A stretch of 64,000 bases of DNA. Origin: Seleniivibrio sp. Lineage in GTDB: Bacteria; Chrysiogenota; Deferribacteres; Deferribacterales; Geovibrionaceae. Of the stretch, positions 44,504 through 53,233 are shown piece by piece (the stretch's first letter is position 1; every line of letters begins with the position of its first letter). Location: assembly GCF_021209385.1 (NCBI RefSeq), contig NZ_JAJOIL010000037.1:124001-188000 (forward strand). The letters run 5' to 3'. The translations under genes were made by a program, and so were the position numbers. The notes under the pieces are model-generated. The model searched no databases. It was not told the DNA's origin and saw only the letters and a list, made by a program, of their open reading frames with translations.

Positions 44504-47155
44504 TTATTTTGTACCTTTAATTTTTTTACGCATTATCTCCGCCTCGTCCTTTCTGCCCAGATTGTCGTAGGCATCTGCTGCCTTATCAAGGCTCTTATCG
44601 GCATATTTTGAGTTCGGATAAAGGTAATAACCTTTAAGCAGTGTCGCGGCGGAAGTTTCATATTCGCGCGCACCGTACTGCGCCGTTCCGCTGTAATAGT
44701 ATGCCAGAGGCAAAACAGCGGGGTTGGCATCCTTTACAAGCCCGTCCAGAAGAGCTTTTTCTCCTGTCAGCTGCGAAGCGGATAGCATTGAGAAATATTT
44801 CTCAAGCCCTTTAACATATATATCGGTATCTCTGTTTCTGAAAAACAGAACGGCCGGTTTCAGGTCTTTCGGGTTGCTCTCAAGATCGACAAGTTTGGCA
44901 TAGCTTAGTTCCCTGTACCTGTCGGAATTCTTTGCAAGGTCTTCAAATATGACCTTTGCGTCGTCGGGTTTCGATGTCTGGAGGCACTCGCCCTTAAGGA
45001 AAAGCCCTTCGTCGCTTCGTCCGCCCTTCTGCATCATCTGGGCATCCTCAAGGCACTGCTCAAGTCTGCCTGTGTCGCGGAAAAGCTGTCCGCGCAGAAG
45101 GTACGCATCGCGTTTATATGGTGAAACATCATAATTATCAAAGAAATGATTAAGAAGCATGGTGGCTAGTCTGGTATCTTTAGTGTCCAGCGCCATCTTA
45201 GCCGCCTGCAAAACAAGGAAATCTTTTCTGTCGAACTGCTGGCGAACCTGAGTTATCTCACGCGCCGCATCGTCAAACCTCTTGTCGTCCTTCATTGCCG
45301 AATAGCATGTCAGAATCCCATACCATGCGTCAAAGCTATGAAGCCCGCTGTCCACAAGACTTCTGAACCCTGCAAGCGCTTCCTGATAACGTCCCAGAGA
45401 GAACAGTGCCTTCGAGCGTACAAGTCTGTATCTGTCCTTGTTGCCGTCGGTAAGCTTAAGCACCTGCTGATACTGCCCGGCAAGCATCATATTATCCAGA
45501 TAGGCATCCATGAACCGTTCGTCTTTGGAGTGCCTGTTGAAAACGTCTCCTGCGGATGAACTGTCGCCGAGTTTCAGATAGGTGAGCATAAGCAGAAGAT
45601 CGCTCTGAACGTCTTTGGGCGATATAGGCTTAAGCTGTGCCAGAGCGTCTTTGTAGTTCTTTTTGTTGTATTGTATGGATGCCCGGACGAACGCCGCGTC
45701 GTTTCCTTTAACACCGTCAACACTGCTCCATGCAGAATTGAGGTCTTTCTTATCTATAAATATCTTTCCCTTGAGCACACGGCAGTAGTCCGTCGCGCAG
45801 GGTTGCAGAAGCATCAGCGCATCGTCGGCACGCCCGTCCAGATAGTATATCTGACCAAGCATATATCTTGTCACCATAAGCTTCTGTTCGTCCTGTGAAA
45901 GCTCCATGAACCGCAGAAAATATCTCTGTGCTCTGTGGGGGTCTATGGACGAATAGGCAAGCCCTCTGTAATAGTAAGCTGTGTTTATCAGGTCGCGGTT
46001 GAATATGATACCGTCAATCTGGCGGATAGCATTCATCTCATCGCCTTTTGAAAGGTACCAGATACCTCTGTAAAACTTATTGTAGTCGTTGTTTATCTTG
46101 CTCTCGAACACGAACTTGTCCATGAAGGAAAGATCTATGAATGGGAAATTTCTGCCGATGTAAAAGAAGAAGATGTTCAGCCTGTCCTCGTCGGAATCAA
46201 GTGCGGCTAAAACCTTTTCAGCCTCTTTATGGTTCCCCTCGGCAACGGCAATCTTACCGTAGATAACGTTCTTCATGTTGTTGTCGGGGATACTGTTATA
46301 GCTGTTTACGGCACATTTGACATCGCCGCGGACAAGGCAGGAATCAGCAAGGAGAGCCATTGTGTTGTTTCCGGCGTTCTCCCTGTTTGCTATTACCTCG
46401 TCAAACTTACCAAGGCTGTATTCAGCGGTTATAAGAAAATCGTAGAATCTTTTGTCCTTAGAAGTTATCTCGCTGTGAGCGTTGAAGGTGGAAATCACCC
46501 TTTCATATCTCTGGAGTTGTAAAAGGCTGTAAAGCCAGCCGTAAAGAGAATAAGGAGTTACGGTTTTCAGACCGGAGGCGAAAATATCCGCCTCTTCGTA
46601 AAGCCTTGTTTCAAGATAATACTGCATTATCCTGTCGGAAGCCGCTCCGGCGAACGTGCTTTCGCCGTATGCAACGCCCTTCATTATATCCATCGCTTTG
46701 CTTATGGAACCTGTCTCAAGGAGCGCAAACGCATAAACAAGATTGACCTCCTGTTCATACTGAGTTTTTGCTATTTTCGGATAATATTTTTCATAAGACT
46801 GGATAACGGACAGATACTGTTTGTCCAGATAGCCTTTTACGATATTGTTGCGATAGGCTTTTTCGCCCACGAAAACTGAGGACAGAGATGTACCGAAGCT
46901 TCCCGAATACATCCCGCCAGGGTCGGCAGACTGGTATTCTTTGGAATCCACCTGCTTAAGTTCAAAGCTTTCCTGCTTTAAATAGCTGTCAAATCCTGAT
47001 TGAACACTGAACGAAACGGACACTTGCTTAAAAGAGGGACGGATAGAAAATCCCGTCAGCTCCTGACCTGTAAAGGCGAAGTCCGGCAGACTTACAGCAG
47101 CCTGCGCTGCAGAGTTCAACACAAAAAGAGCTATTATCGCAGTAAGTTTTTTCAT
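44504..47155 (-). CDS. large TPR-repeat periplasmic protein
   Basis: 883 residues with a Sec signal peptide (AQA-A) and many TPR-like helix pairs along the whole chain (for example the YYYRGLAYSSIDPHRAQRYF and LFSLGRYQEALAGFRSL types). It lies 13 bases before exbB. TPR proteins with ExbB/ExbD/TonB in one operon are known in other Gram-negative groups. It probably works as a scaffold in the periplasm or with outer-membrane partners. Substrate or complex unknown. Confidence 0.8.
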   Translation of the reverse strand: MKKLTAIIALFVLNSAAQAAVSLPDFAFTGQELTGFSIRPSFKQVSVSFSVQSGFDSYLKQESFELKQVDSKEYQSADPGGMYSGSFGTSLSSVFVGEKAYRNNIVKGYLDKQYLSVIQSYEKYYPKIAKTQYEQEVNLVYAFALLETGSISKAMDIMKGVAYGESTFAGAASDRIMQYYLETRLYEEADIFASGLKTVTPYSLYGWLYSLLQLQRYERVISTFNAHSEITSKDKRFYDFLITAEYSLGKFDEVIANRENAGNNTMALLADSCLVRGDVKCAVNSYNSIPDNNMKNVIYGKIAVAEGNHKEAEKVLAALDSDEDRLNIFFFYIGRNFPFIDLSFMDKFVFESKINNDYNKFYRGIWYLSKGDEMNAIRQIDGIIFNRDLINTAYYYRGLAYSSIDPHRAQRYFLRFMELSQDEQKLMVTRYMLGQIYYLDGRADDALMLLQPCATDYCRVLKGKIFIDKKDLNSAWSSVDGVKGNDAAFVRASIQYNKKNYKDALAQLKPISPKDVQSDLLLMLTYLKLGDSSSAGDVFNRHSKDERFMDAYLDNMMLAGQYQQVLKLTDGNKDRYRLVRSKALFSLGRYQEALAGFRSLVDSGLHSFDAWYGILTCYSAMKDDKRFDDAAREITQVRQQFDRKDFLVLQAAKMALDTKDTRLATMLLNHFFDNYDVSPYKRDAYLLRGQLFRDTGRLEQCLEDAQMMQKGGRSDEGLFLKGECLQTSKPDDAKVIFEDLAKNSDRYRELSYAKLVDLESNPKDLKPAVLFFRNRDTDIYVKGLEKYFSMLSASQLTGEKALLDGLVKDANPAVLPLAYYYSGTAQYGAREYETSAATLLKGYYLYPNSKYADKSLDKAADAYDNLGRKDEAEIMRKKIKGTK

Positions 47156-47168
47156 TTACCCTTTTTTA

Positions 47169-47300
47169 TCAGTTGCTTTGCTGCTGTGACTGATCCGGCG
47201 AGGTAGGGTTTGAGTCGGAACATCCGCCCTCGCATCCTACGATTCCGCTGAAAGCGGAAACCAGAAGCACAGCAAGTATGAATTTCTTAACTGAATTCAC
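47169..47300 (-). CDS. 43-residue lipoprotein coupled to surE
   Basis: GTG 47298-47300 opens a 43-codon frame that overlaps the last codons of surE and ends at TGA 47169-47171. The product has a hydrophobic signal (KKFILAVLLVSAFSG) and the lipobox IVGC, then a short Cys- and Ser/Gln-rich tail (EGGCSDSNPTSPDQ). GGGAG lies six bases ahead. It sits between surE and the TPR gene on the same strand, 13 bases before the latter. Too small to place in a family. It could be a lipoprotein accessory of the TonB/TPR system. Confidence 0.7.
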   Translation of the reverse strand: MNSVKKFILAVLLVSAFSGIVGCEGGCSDSNPTSPDQSQQQSN

Positions 47301-48054
47301 CTTCGTCTCCCTTTTCTTTCAAATGTTTATACATCTTATGATCTGTCATGTCAAACATCAGCGGAGTAACGCTGACAAAACCGTTTGAAACAAGGTGGTC
47401 GTCGGAATTTTCGTCCATATCGGACTCCTTCTTCTCACCTGTCAGCCAGTAATAGCTGTAGCCTCTCGGGTCCCGTCTTTTCTCGAAGGTGTCAAGAAAT
47501 TTTGCATTGCCCTGTACGGCAAAGCGCCATCCCTTTATATTCTTCATAGACAAGGCAGGAACGTTTATGTTCAGTACAGTGTTTGCAGGCATATCAGAAT
47601 TGTGCAGATATTTTGCGAAATATGCGCCGACCTGTGCGGCATGGCTGAAATCGAATTTTTCTTTGGTGGCAAGGCTTACCGCTATGGAGCGTATGCCGAG
47701 CATTGCTCCTTCCGTCGCGGCTGACACAGTACCTGAATAGATAACGTTGCTTGCGACGTTTGCGCCGTGGTTGATGCCGGAAACAATGAGGTCGGGAGCT
47801 TCGTCCATTATGTTGGTAAGAGCAATCTTAACGCAGTCGGCAGGGGTGCCTTTTATGCCGTAGCCGAAAAATTCGCCGAATTTAAAGAAATCTGTGACAC
47901 GAAGCGGGTCTGCGATCGTTATTGCATGACCGACGGCTGACTGCTCTGTTATCGGAGCCACAACTGTAACATCAGCAAACTCTTTCAGCGCTTTATACAT
48001 CGCATATATGCCGTCAGAATATATACCGTCGTCATTCGCAAGCAGAATCCGCAT
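47287..48054 (-). CDS. surE: 5'/3'-nucleotidase SurE
   Basis: 255 residues; MRILLANDDGIYSDGI holds the metal-binding Asp pair, then APITEQSAVGHAIT near 35 and VSGINHGANVASNVIYSGTVSAATEGAMLG near 92, all SurE signatures. It dephosphorylates nucleoside monophosphates and is linked to stress survival. First gene of the run to midA. Confidence 0.95.
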   Translation of the reverse strand: MRILLANDDGIYSDGIYAMYKALKEFADVTVVAPITEQSAVGHAITIADPLRVTDFFKFGEFFGYGIKGTPADCVKIALTNIMDEAPDLIVSGINHGANVASNVIYSGTVSAATEGAMLGIRSIAVSLATKEKFDFSHAAQVGAYFAKYLHNSDMPANTVLNINVPALSMKNIKGWRFAVQGNAKFLDTFEKRRDPRGYSYYWLTGEKKESDMDENSDDHLVSNGFVSVTPLMFDMTDHKMYKHLKEKGDEGEFS

Positions 48055-48237
48055 AGTGCCTCCAATCCATTAGTAATAATATTCAGCATATATCAAACAT
48101 AATGATTTATCAAGAAGATAAACGATTGTTTAGTTAAATTTACCCGAAATTTATATTAATATAACAACAGTATGGAAAAAAATGCAGGCGGGAACTGACG
48201 CGGCAGAGCGAAGTATGTCAACGGCAGAACAAAAAAT

Positions 48238-48255
48238 GAGGGGCGGGCGCCCCTC
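48238..48255 (-). terminator. elbB terminator
   Basis: GAGGGGCG / CGCCCCTC stem followed on the - strand by ATTTTTTG. About 20 bases after the elbB stop. Confidence 0.88.
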
Positions 48256-48276
48256 AACTAACCATGATTATTTTTA

Positions 48277-48963
48277 TCAGCACCCTGCCGATAAGTTGCT
48301 ACTGACCATCCCTGACAATGCCTGCATCGTTTTCTTTATCGCCTCGCCCACCTCGGCTATATCTGCCGCCAGCATATAAGCCGGATTAGTGATTATATTG
48401 TGGTGTGCGTCGATGATGACTTCTTTCGCAGGGCTTTCAATATGCTCAGCGCCCATGTCGTTTATAGCCTGCGCTGTTGCTTCTTCGTTGCCTATTGTCA
48501 GCTTAGCCTTGATACCTGAATTTTCCAGAGCTCTCGCCACAACAACAGGAGCGATACAGACAGCGGCAAGAGGCTTCTTCGCATCAACTGTAGCCTTGAT
48601 GAGCCTTTTAACGTCGGGATTGATTGAACATTCCGCTCCGTCGAAAGCGAAGGAAACAAGATTTTTCGCCGCTCCGAAACCGCCCGGAAAAAGCAATGCA
48701 TCAAAATCGTCCACAGTAACTTTGGCTATATCGGTTATATTTCCTCTGGCAATCCTTGCGGATTCCTCCAGAACATTTCGTTTCTGCCCCTCTTCAACCT
48801 TTCCTGTAAGGTGGTTAACGACGTGAGCCTGTTCCACATTCGGAGCCATGATGAGAAGTTCGTTGCCGTATTTTTTAAGGTAATACATAGATAATACTGC
48901 CTCATGTATTTCGGCACCGTCATAAACCCCGCATCCGCTCAGCACTATTCCTATTCTGGGCAT
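48277..48963 (-). CDS. elbB: ElbB-like glyoxalase/GATase1-fold protein
   Basis: 228 residues; DJ-1/PfpI-like fold with RIGIVLSGCGVYDGAEIHEAVL at the start, LLFPGGFGAAKNLVSFAFDG near 90 and the nucleophile stretch AAVCIAPVV near 135. These are ElbB (formerly sigma cross-reacting protein 27A) features; a glyoxalase III-like activity has been reported for the family. It is a single gene with its own terminator. Confidence 0.92.
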   Translation of the reverse strand: MPRIGIVLSGCGVYDGAEIHEAVLSMYYLKKYGNELLIMAPNVEQAHVVNHLTGKVEEGQKRNVLEESARIARGNITDIAKVTVDDFDALLFPGGFGAAKNLVSFAFDGAECSINPDVKRLIKATVDAKKPLAAVCIAPVVVARALENSGIKAKLTIGNEEATAQAINDMGAEHIESPAKEVIIDAHHNIITNPAYMLAADIAEVGEAIKKTMQALSGMVSSNLSAGC

Positions 48964-49028
48964 GGTATCCTCCTATGGTTTATACTGTTAATATTATACT
49001 GTAACAAGGTTTTCTCAATAGGACAAGT

Positions 49029-50183
49029 TTAGTTGGAAAAGCAGATATCTTTGACATCCTCAAGTGAATTGACAGGTACAAGCACGCGGCTTATGGACGG
49101 ATAGTCGGATGTCATGCGGCAGAGCATCTTTATCTGACCTTCGTCAACTTTGCGCGTTTTATCGAAAGATGTTATCTGTAATTTCAGGATTATGCGGCTT
49201 TCATCATCCGTGGCGGCAACAAGGTTCTCAGCCATCTCATAAAGCACATCAACCGCCTCGTCAGTGTCCTTGCGCATCTCTGCAGCTATCTGATCGTGAT
49301 ACCCCATCACGGCGAGATAGTCGAATCCTGCGGCAAGCATGGACTGTATGCTCTGGGAATACCACGACAGACCTTTCGCTCTGTCTATGGGTGTTTCGTA
49401 ATACACGTTGGCGGCAAATTTTATATCCGGATCAACAGCCTTAGCGGAATCCCTCAATTCACCGAAAAAGTCCATAAGTTTCCCGTTCTTCCAGCGCACC
49501 CACGGCAGAAAAGTCTCCGCACAGGCACCCGACACTTTTGTGATTTTATAATCGTTTTGACACCCGAAAAGTGTATCGTAAGTCAGCTTATTACATGTTT
49601 CGCTCTCATACATTTTAACGGCTTCATCTGATGCACCCTCTGAATAGCGCATAATGAAATCATCCTGAAACAGCACGCCGTCAATATCGTATTTCGCAAG
49701 GTCGGCGAACAGTCCTTTCAGAGTTTCGCGTACTACGCTGTCAAATATGGAAGCACCGTAGCCGTCAACAACACCGGCAACAGCAAAAGATTTTTCAATG
49801 TACTCCGGTGTTTTTAGAAAAGTAAGCGAGCGGGTCGCCATCCACGCGTATATTTTAAGCCCGTTCCTTCTGGCGGAAACAACAGCTTCACCAAGCACGT
49901 CCCGCACAACGCACGCTTTGTAAGTTTTAAAATAAACTCCGCTTTTGCAGTCCGTATTTTCATCATTGAAATGATATCTGTCGGAACCGTTGTGGAATAC
50001 GCGCAGAAATACCGTATCGTATCCTTTTGCTTTAAGACCGCTGAAAAAAACGTCAAGATTGCCGTCATAAGCTTTGTCAAGCACGAACACCTGAACGCCG
50101 TTTATTTTTGGATTTTGTTCTGAGGAAAAAGAAAGCCCTGCCGAAAAAAGCAGGGCTGTCATTATCAGAAAGCGTATAAGCAT
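49029..50183 (-). CDS. stand-alone PgaB C-terminal-type glycoside hydrolase
   Basis: 384 residues with a signal peptide (about 1-20). A TIM-barrel-like domain with GVQVFVLDKAYDGN, KIYAWMATRSL and DIDGVLFQDDFIMRY resembles the C-terminal hydrolase domain of PgaB (the LFQDD motif holds acidic catalytic residues). The N-terminal deacetylase domain of PgaB is absent. In PgaB this domain cuts partly deacetylated poly-N-acetylglucosamine. Its start touches the end of the SPOR gene, so the two are coupled. Biofilm matrix turnover is a plausible role; it is inference. Confidence 0.78.
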   Translation of the reverse strand: MLIRFLIMTALLFSAGLSFSSEQNPKINGVQVFVLDKAYDGNLDVFFSGLKAKGYDTVFLRVFHNGSDRYHFNDENTDCKSGVYFKTYKACVVRDVLGEAVVSARRNGLKIYAWMATRSLTFLKTPEYIEKSFAVAGVVDGYGASIFDSVVRETLKGLFADLAKYDIDGVLFQDDFIMRYSEGASDEAVKMYESETCNKLTYDTLFGCQNDYKITKVSGACAETFLPWVRWKNGKLMDFFGELRDSAKAVDPDIKFAANVYYETPIDRAKGLSWYSQSIQSMLAAGFDYLAVMGYHDQIAAEMRKDTDEAVDVLYEMAENLVAATDDESRIILKLQITSFDKTRKVDEGQIKMLCRMTSDYPSISRVLVPVNSLEDVKDICFSN

Positions 50184-51046
50184 TATTTCTTCATTATATC
50201 TGGATTGTATCCGGTTTTAGCTTTTATCTCGTCCGCTCTTGTGAGTGCTTTGTCGTAAGGAAGCGGTGTTCCGCATCTGAGGCGGTACCATACACCCTTT
50301 TCACCCAGATCAACCTGAACAAGCTGAAGATCGTTCACCTTCGGGCTCATCCTCTGGAATTCCTCTTTCGCAAGATCGAGGCTTTTGAAAGATGCAAGCT
50401 GAACGTAAAACTCTCCGGGTTTGTTCGCAACGGCAGCTTTTTTCTCCGCAACTGGTGCAGGTTTTGCCGCGGGTTTAGGAGTTTCAGCTTTAACCGCAGG
50501 CTTTGCAGGTTCGGCTTTAACTGCCGGTTTCGGAACCTCTGCCTTTACAACAGGTTTGGGAGTCTCCGCCTTAACAACAGGTTTTGCCGTCGGCTTAGGC
50601 TCTTCTTTCACAACAGGTTTCGCAGGTTCCGGAGCCTTAACGGGTTCCTCTTTAACAACTGGCTTCGCAGGTTCCGGCTGAGCGGCGGGTTGTGTCGGTT
50701 TTGCAGTATCAACAGGAGGGGAGCTTAAAACAACATCCGGTTTCTCCCCGTCAGGTTTCGGTGCCGCAGGCTGAACAGCCGGAGCAGTTTCCGTCTTGTT
50801 TCCTTCGCCGTCAACAGTAAACGATTTACCGTTGTCAGGATTAGTCATATCCCCGGGAGCAATCTGCTCAGTGGTCTTTGCTTCTTTGCCGGAGCGCTTA
50901 AGCTTGTCCGCAAAAAATGCAACGCCCGTCACAAGCGCCGTGAAGATGATGAAAAATACGATAAACAATACTATTGTGTTACCAAAACTTTTTTTGCCTT
51001 TTTCGGCAGTCTGTTCTGTGTTTTTTTCCTGTTCGCTCACTGTCAC
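50183..51046 (-). CDS. SPOR-domain membrane protein with Pro/Lys repeats
   Basis: 287 residues: a cytoplasmic N-terminus, a membrane helix (about 24-46), a long linker made of repeated KPVVK/KPAVK-A-E-x-P units (about 130-205; DNA repeats at 50430-50690) and a C-terminal SPOR domain (FYVQLASFKSLDLAKEEF). SPOR domains bind denuded glycan strands of peptidoglycan, often at the septum. The repeat may vary in length between strains. Coupled to the PgaB-like gene. Confidence 0.87.
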   Translation of the reverse strand: MTVSEQEKNTEQTAEKGKKSFGNTIVLFIVFFIIFTALVTGVAFFADKLKRSGKEAKTTEQIAPGDMTNPDNGKSFTVDGEGNKTETAPAVQPAAPKPDGEKPDVVLSSPPVDTAKPTQPAAQPEPAKPVVKEEPVKAPEPAKPVVKEEPKPTAKPVVKAETPKPVVKAEVPKPAVKAEPAKPAVKAETPKPAAKPAPVAEKKAAVANKPGEFYVQLASFKSLDLAKEEFQRMSPKVNDLQLVQVDLGEKGVWYRLRCGTPLPYDKALTRADEIKAKTGYNPDIMKK

Positions 51047-51387
51047 ATCCTGTCAGGAGCATCGGCATCCGCAGATGTCCGCTCTCTGTTTTCGTTGTTA
51101 TAATATAAAATGCGCTCCGCGCACACAGTTATAATCGTAAATCATTCGGATTAACTCAAGTTAATCTTTTAAACAATTTGCATCAACGCATATGAAACGA
51201 ACATATGCTATGATATGAAATACGCCTCAAACATCCTTTGTGAAGCAATGACATTTTTCAAAGGTCTTTGTTCATTAAGAGGTAAGCACGAAAATAGTAT
51301 CAGTTAATCTTTTTTAATTCAATACACCATTTTTGGAAAAAAAAGATGCAAACATCAGTTAAAAAGAATATACTTTATAGGTAAAAT
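51047..51387. other. intergenic region upstream of the PAS histidine kinase
   Basis: 341 bases without a gene. It holds one perfect inverted repeat, GCATATG-N7-CATATGC (51188-51208), which could be an operator for either divergent gene; otherwise it is AT-rich. Confidence 0.5.
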
Positions 51388-52506
51388 ATGGACGAATTTA
51401 AGTATAACATGAATATGACAAATCTGTTGAAGGACAAGTTTCCGGTTCTTTACACTGTTTCAGAAACGGTGCATGAAATGCTGTTTATTTTAGACCATGA
51501 ACGCAGAATTGTCTTTTTCAACAGACAATTTGCTGATTTTGCAGAAAATAATCAACTTAACCCCGCAACAGGTTTAAGACCAGGCGATGTTTTCAGATGT
51601 GTCAACGCACTTGAAAACGCCGATGTATGCGGAGCAACAAAGTTCTGCCGTTATTGCGGAGCATATCAGGCGATAACCGCCGCATTGACCGACACGGAAA
51701 GACACATCGAAGAGTGCCGCATCACAGCAGAAAACGGAACTGCTTATGATCTTAAAGTCAGCACCTCCAGAATAACCATCGAAGCGAACGAATTTACCCT
51801 TTTCTGCGTACTGGACACCAGTTCAGAAAACAGAAAGCAGGCTCTCGAAAAGATATTCTTCCACGACATAAACAATCTTGCAGGCGGATTGTCCCTAATA
51901 GTCGATTTTATCGACAGTTATGCGAAAAAAGATGATATTGAGGCTATAAAAGAAACAACCCCTCTGCTGACAGGCGCCATGAGCAGCCTGAACAATGAAC
52001 TGCGCTCAAGCTATATGCTGGCGCTGGCGGAAAAAGACGAGCTGGATCTCAGAGAGGAACCATGCGACATCACGAAAGCACTCGTTTCAGTTGCTTCCTT
52101 TTTCAAAGAGACCACACCGGACAAAAACATAACCTTCGTTATAGAAAACGACAGGGAAGAAACAATCATCAACACCGACGAGAACATCCTTAAACGAGTC
52201 ACTACAAACATGACAAAAAACGCTGTCGAGGCATCGGGAGAAGAAGACACGGTAATAATGGGAAGCAGGGTTACAAACGACAGACTTATCATTTACGTCC
52301 AGAACAATTCTGTAATGAAAGAGGAAACAAAGGCGTCAATTTTTCAGCGTTCATTCTCCACCAAGGGTATGGGTAGGGGACTTGGTACATACAGCATGAG
52401 GCTTCTTACCGAAAGGTATCTGAAAGGAGCCATCTATTTCAGCTCCACCGAGGAAACAGGAACGGTATTTTATATAGAACTGCCTCTCAGCCTTTCAGGT
52501 CGATAA
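51388..52506 (+). CDS. soluble PAS histidine kinase with a Cys-rich sensor
   Basis: 372 residues. A PAS-like domain (about 20-150) contains four Cys in the pattern C-N9-C-N5-C-x-x-C (RCVNALENADVCGATKFCRYCG), then a HisKA-like helix with FFHDINNLAGG (phospho-His about 159) and a HATPase with NMTKNAVEAS, RSFSTKGMGRGLGTYS and a terminal G box. No membrane helix, so it senses inside the cell. The Cys set could bind a metal, an Fe-S cluster or heme, which would suit redox sensing. No response regulator gene lies next to it. It overlaps the convergent flagellar-type gene by 20 bases. Confidence 0.85.
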   Translation: MDEFKYNMNMTNLLKDKFPVLYTVSETVHEMLFILDHERRIVFFNRQFADFAENNQLNPATGLRPGDVFRCVNALENADVCGATKFCRYCGAYQAITAALTDTERHIEECRITAENGTAYDLKVSTSRITIEANEFTLFCVLDTSSENRKQALEKIFFHDINNLAGGLSLIVDFIDSYAKKDDIEAIKETTPLLTGAMSSLNNELRSSYMLALAEKDELDLREEPCDITKALVSVASFFKETTPDKNITFVIENDREETIINTDENILKRVTTNMTKNAVEASGEEDTVIMGSRVTNDRLIIYVQNNSVMKEETKASIFQRSFSTKGMGRGLGTYSMRLLTERYLKGAIYFSSTEETGTVFYIELPLSLSGR

Positions 52507-52771
52507 CTGTTCCGAGCATCTCGTCCTGAGCTTTCAACGCGGCAACGTTAAACTGGAAGGCACGCTTTTCCACAAGCATATCGGTCATCTCTTTTCCGGC
52601 ATCCACACCGGACCACTGTATATCAACCTTGTCCATATTTTCGTCAGCGGCGGCTGTTTCAACGGTTTTATATCCGGGCGTATTTATATTGGCAACGTTG
52701 TTCGCCGTTCTGTCCAGAGCATCAACCTGTGTATTCATGCCGTTAAGGCTGTTATACAATCCTTGTATCAT
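52487..52771 (-). CDS. short flagellar rod/hook-family protein
   Basis: About 94 residues. The N-terminal MIQGLYNSLNGMNTQVDALDRTANNVANINTPGYK is the flg_bb_rod motif and the C-terminus (KEMTDMLVEKRAFQFNVAALKAQDEMLGTVIDLKG) is the flagellar C-terminal helix. It is shorter than FlgB, FlgC and FlgG and stands alone. ATG 52771 is used, with GGGA ahead. It may be a minimal FlgC-like protein or a remnant; other flagellar genes are not in the window. Confidence 0.8.
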   Translation of the reverse strand: MIQGLYNSLNGMNTQVDALDRTANNVANINTPGYKTVETAAADENMDKVDIQWSGVDAGKEMTDMLVEKRAFQFNVAALKAQDEMLGTVIDLKG

Positions 52772-52813
52772 ATGTTCCCTTCTGCTATAATACACTCAAA
52801 TCGGAGGATTTCA

Positions 52814-53233
52814 ATGACCAATCTCACAGATGAACAGCTTAAGGAACTTATTTCAAACGCGAAAACAGTTGCGATAGTGGGCGCATCAAATAAACCCGAA
52901 CGCGCCAGCAACGGAATAATGAAATTTCTGATGAAGAACGGCTATAAATGCGTTCCCGTCAACCCCATAGAAAAAGAGGTTCTGGGTATCCCCACGGTCG
53001 ACTGTGTGGAGGAACTGGATTTTGAACCTGATATCGTGGATATCTTCCGCCAGAGTGCATTTGCCGCAGAAGTCGTCCGCGAGGCAGCCGGAAAAAATGC
53101 AAAGCTCATCTGGCTTCAGGAAGGCGTCGAATCTGAAGAGGCTAAAAAAATAGCAGCCTACGCAAATATTCCCTATGTAGAGGATGAATGCATATTCAAA
53201 GAATATCTGCGTCTGGGGCTTGCAGGAAAATAA
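52814..53233 (+). CDS. CoA-binding domain protein (YccU-like)
   Basis: About 139 residues; Rossmann-type CoA_binding_2 fold with TVAIVGASNKPERASNGIMKFLMKNGYKCVPVNP near 18 and LIWLQEGVESEEAKKIA. ATG 52814 is used, with GGAGG nearby; the frame extends upstream to 52763 without an SD. Function unknown beyond CoA binding. It overlaps the following gene by 46 bases. Confidence 0.88.
   Translation: MTNLTDEQLKELISNAKTVAIVGASNKPERASNGIMKFLMKNGYKCVPVNPIEKEVLGIPTVDCVEELDFEPDIVDIFRQSAFAAEVVREAAGKNAKLIWLQEGVESEEAKKIAAYANIPYVEDECIFKEYLRLGLAGK

Noticed and set aside
50430-50690. CRISPR-like repeats
   Set aside because: The repeats encode the Pro/Lys linker of the SPOR protein and keep frame; no spacers.
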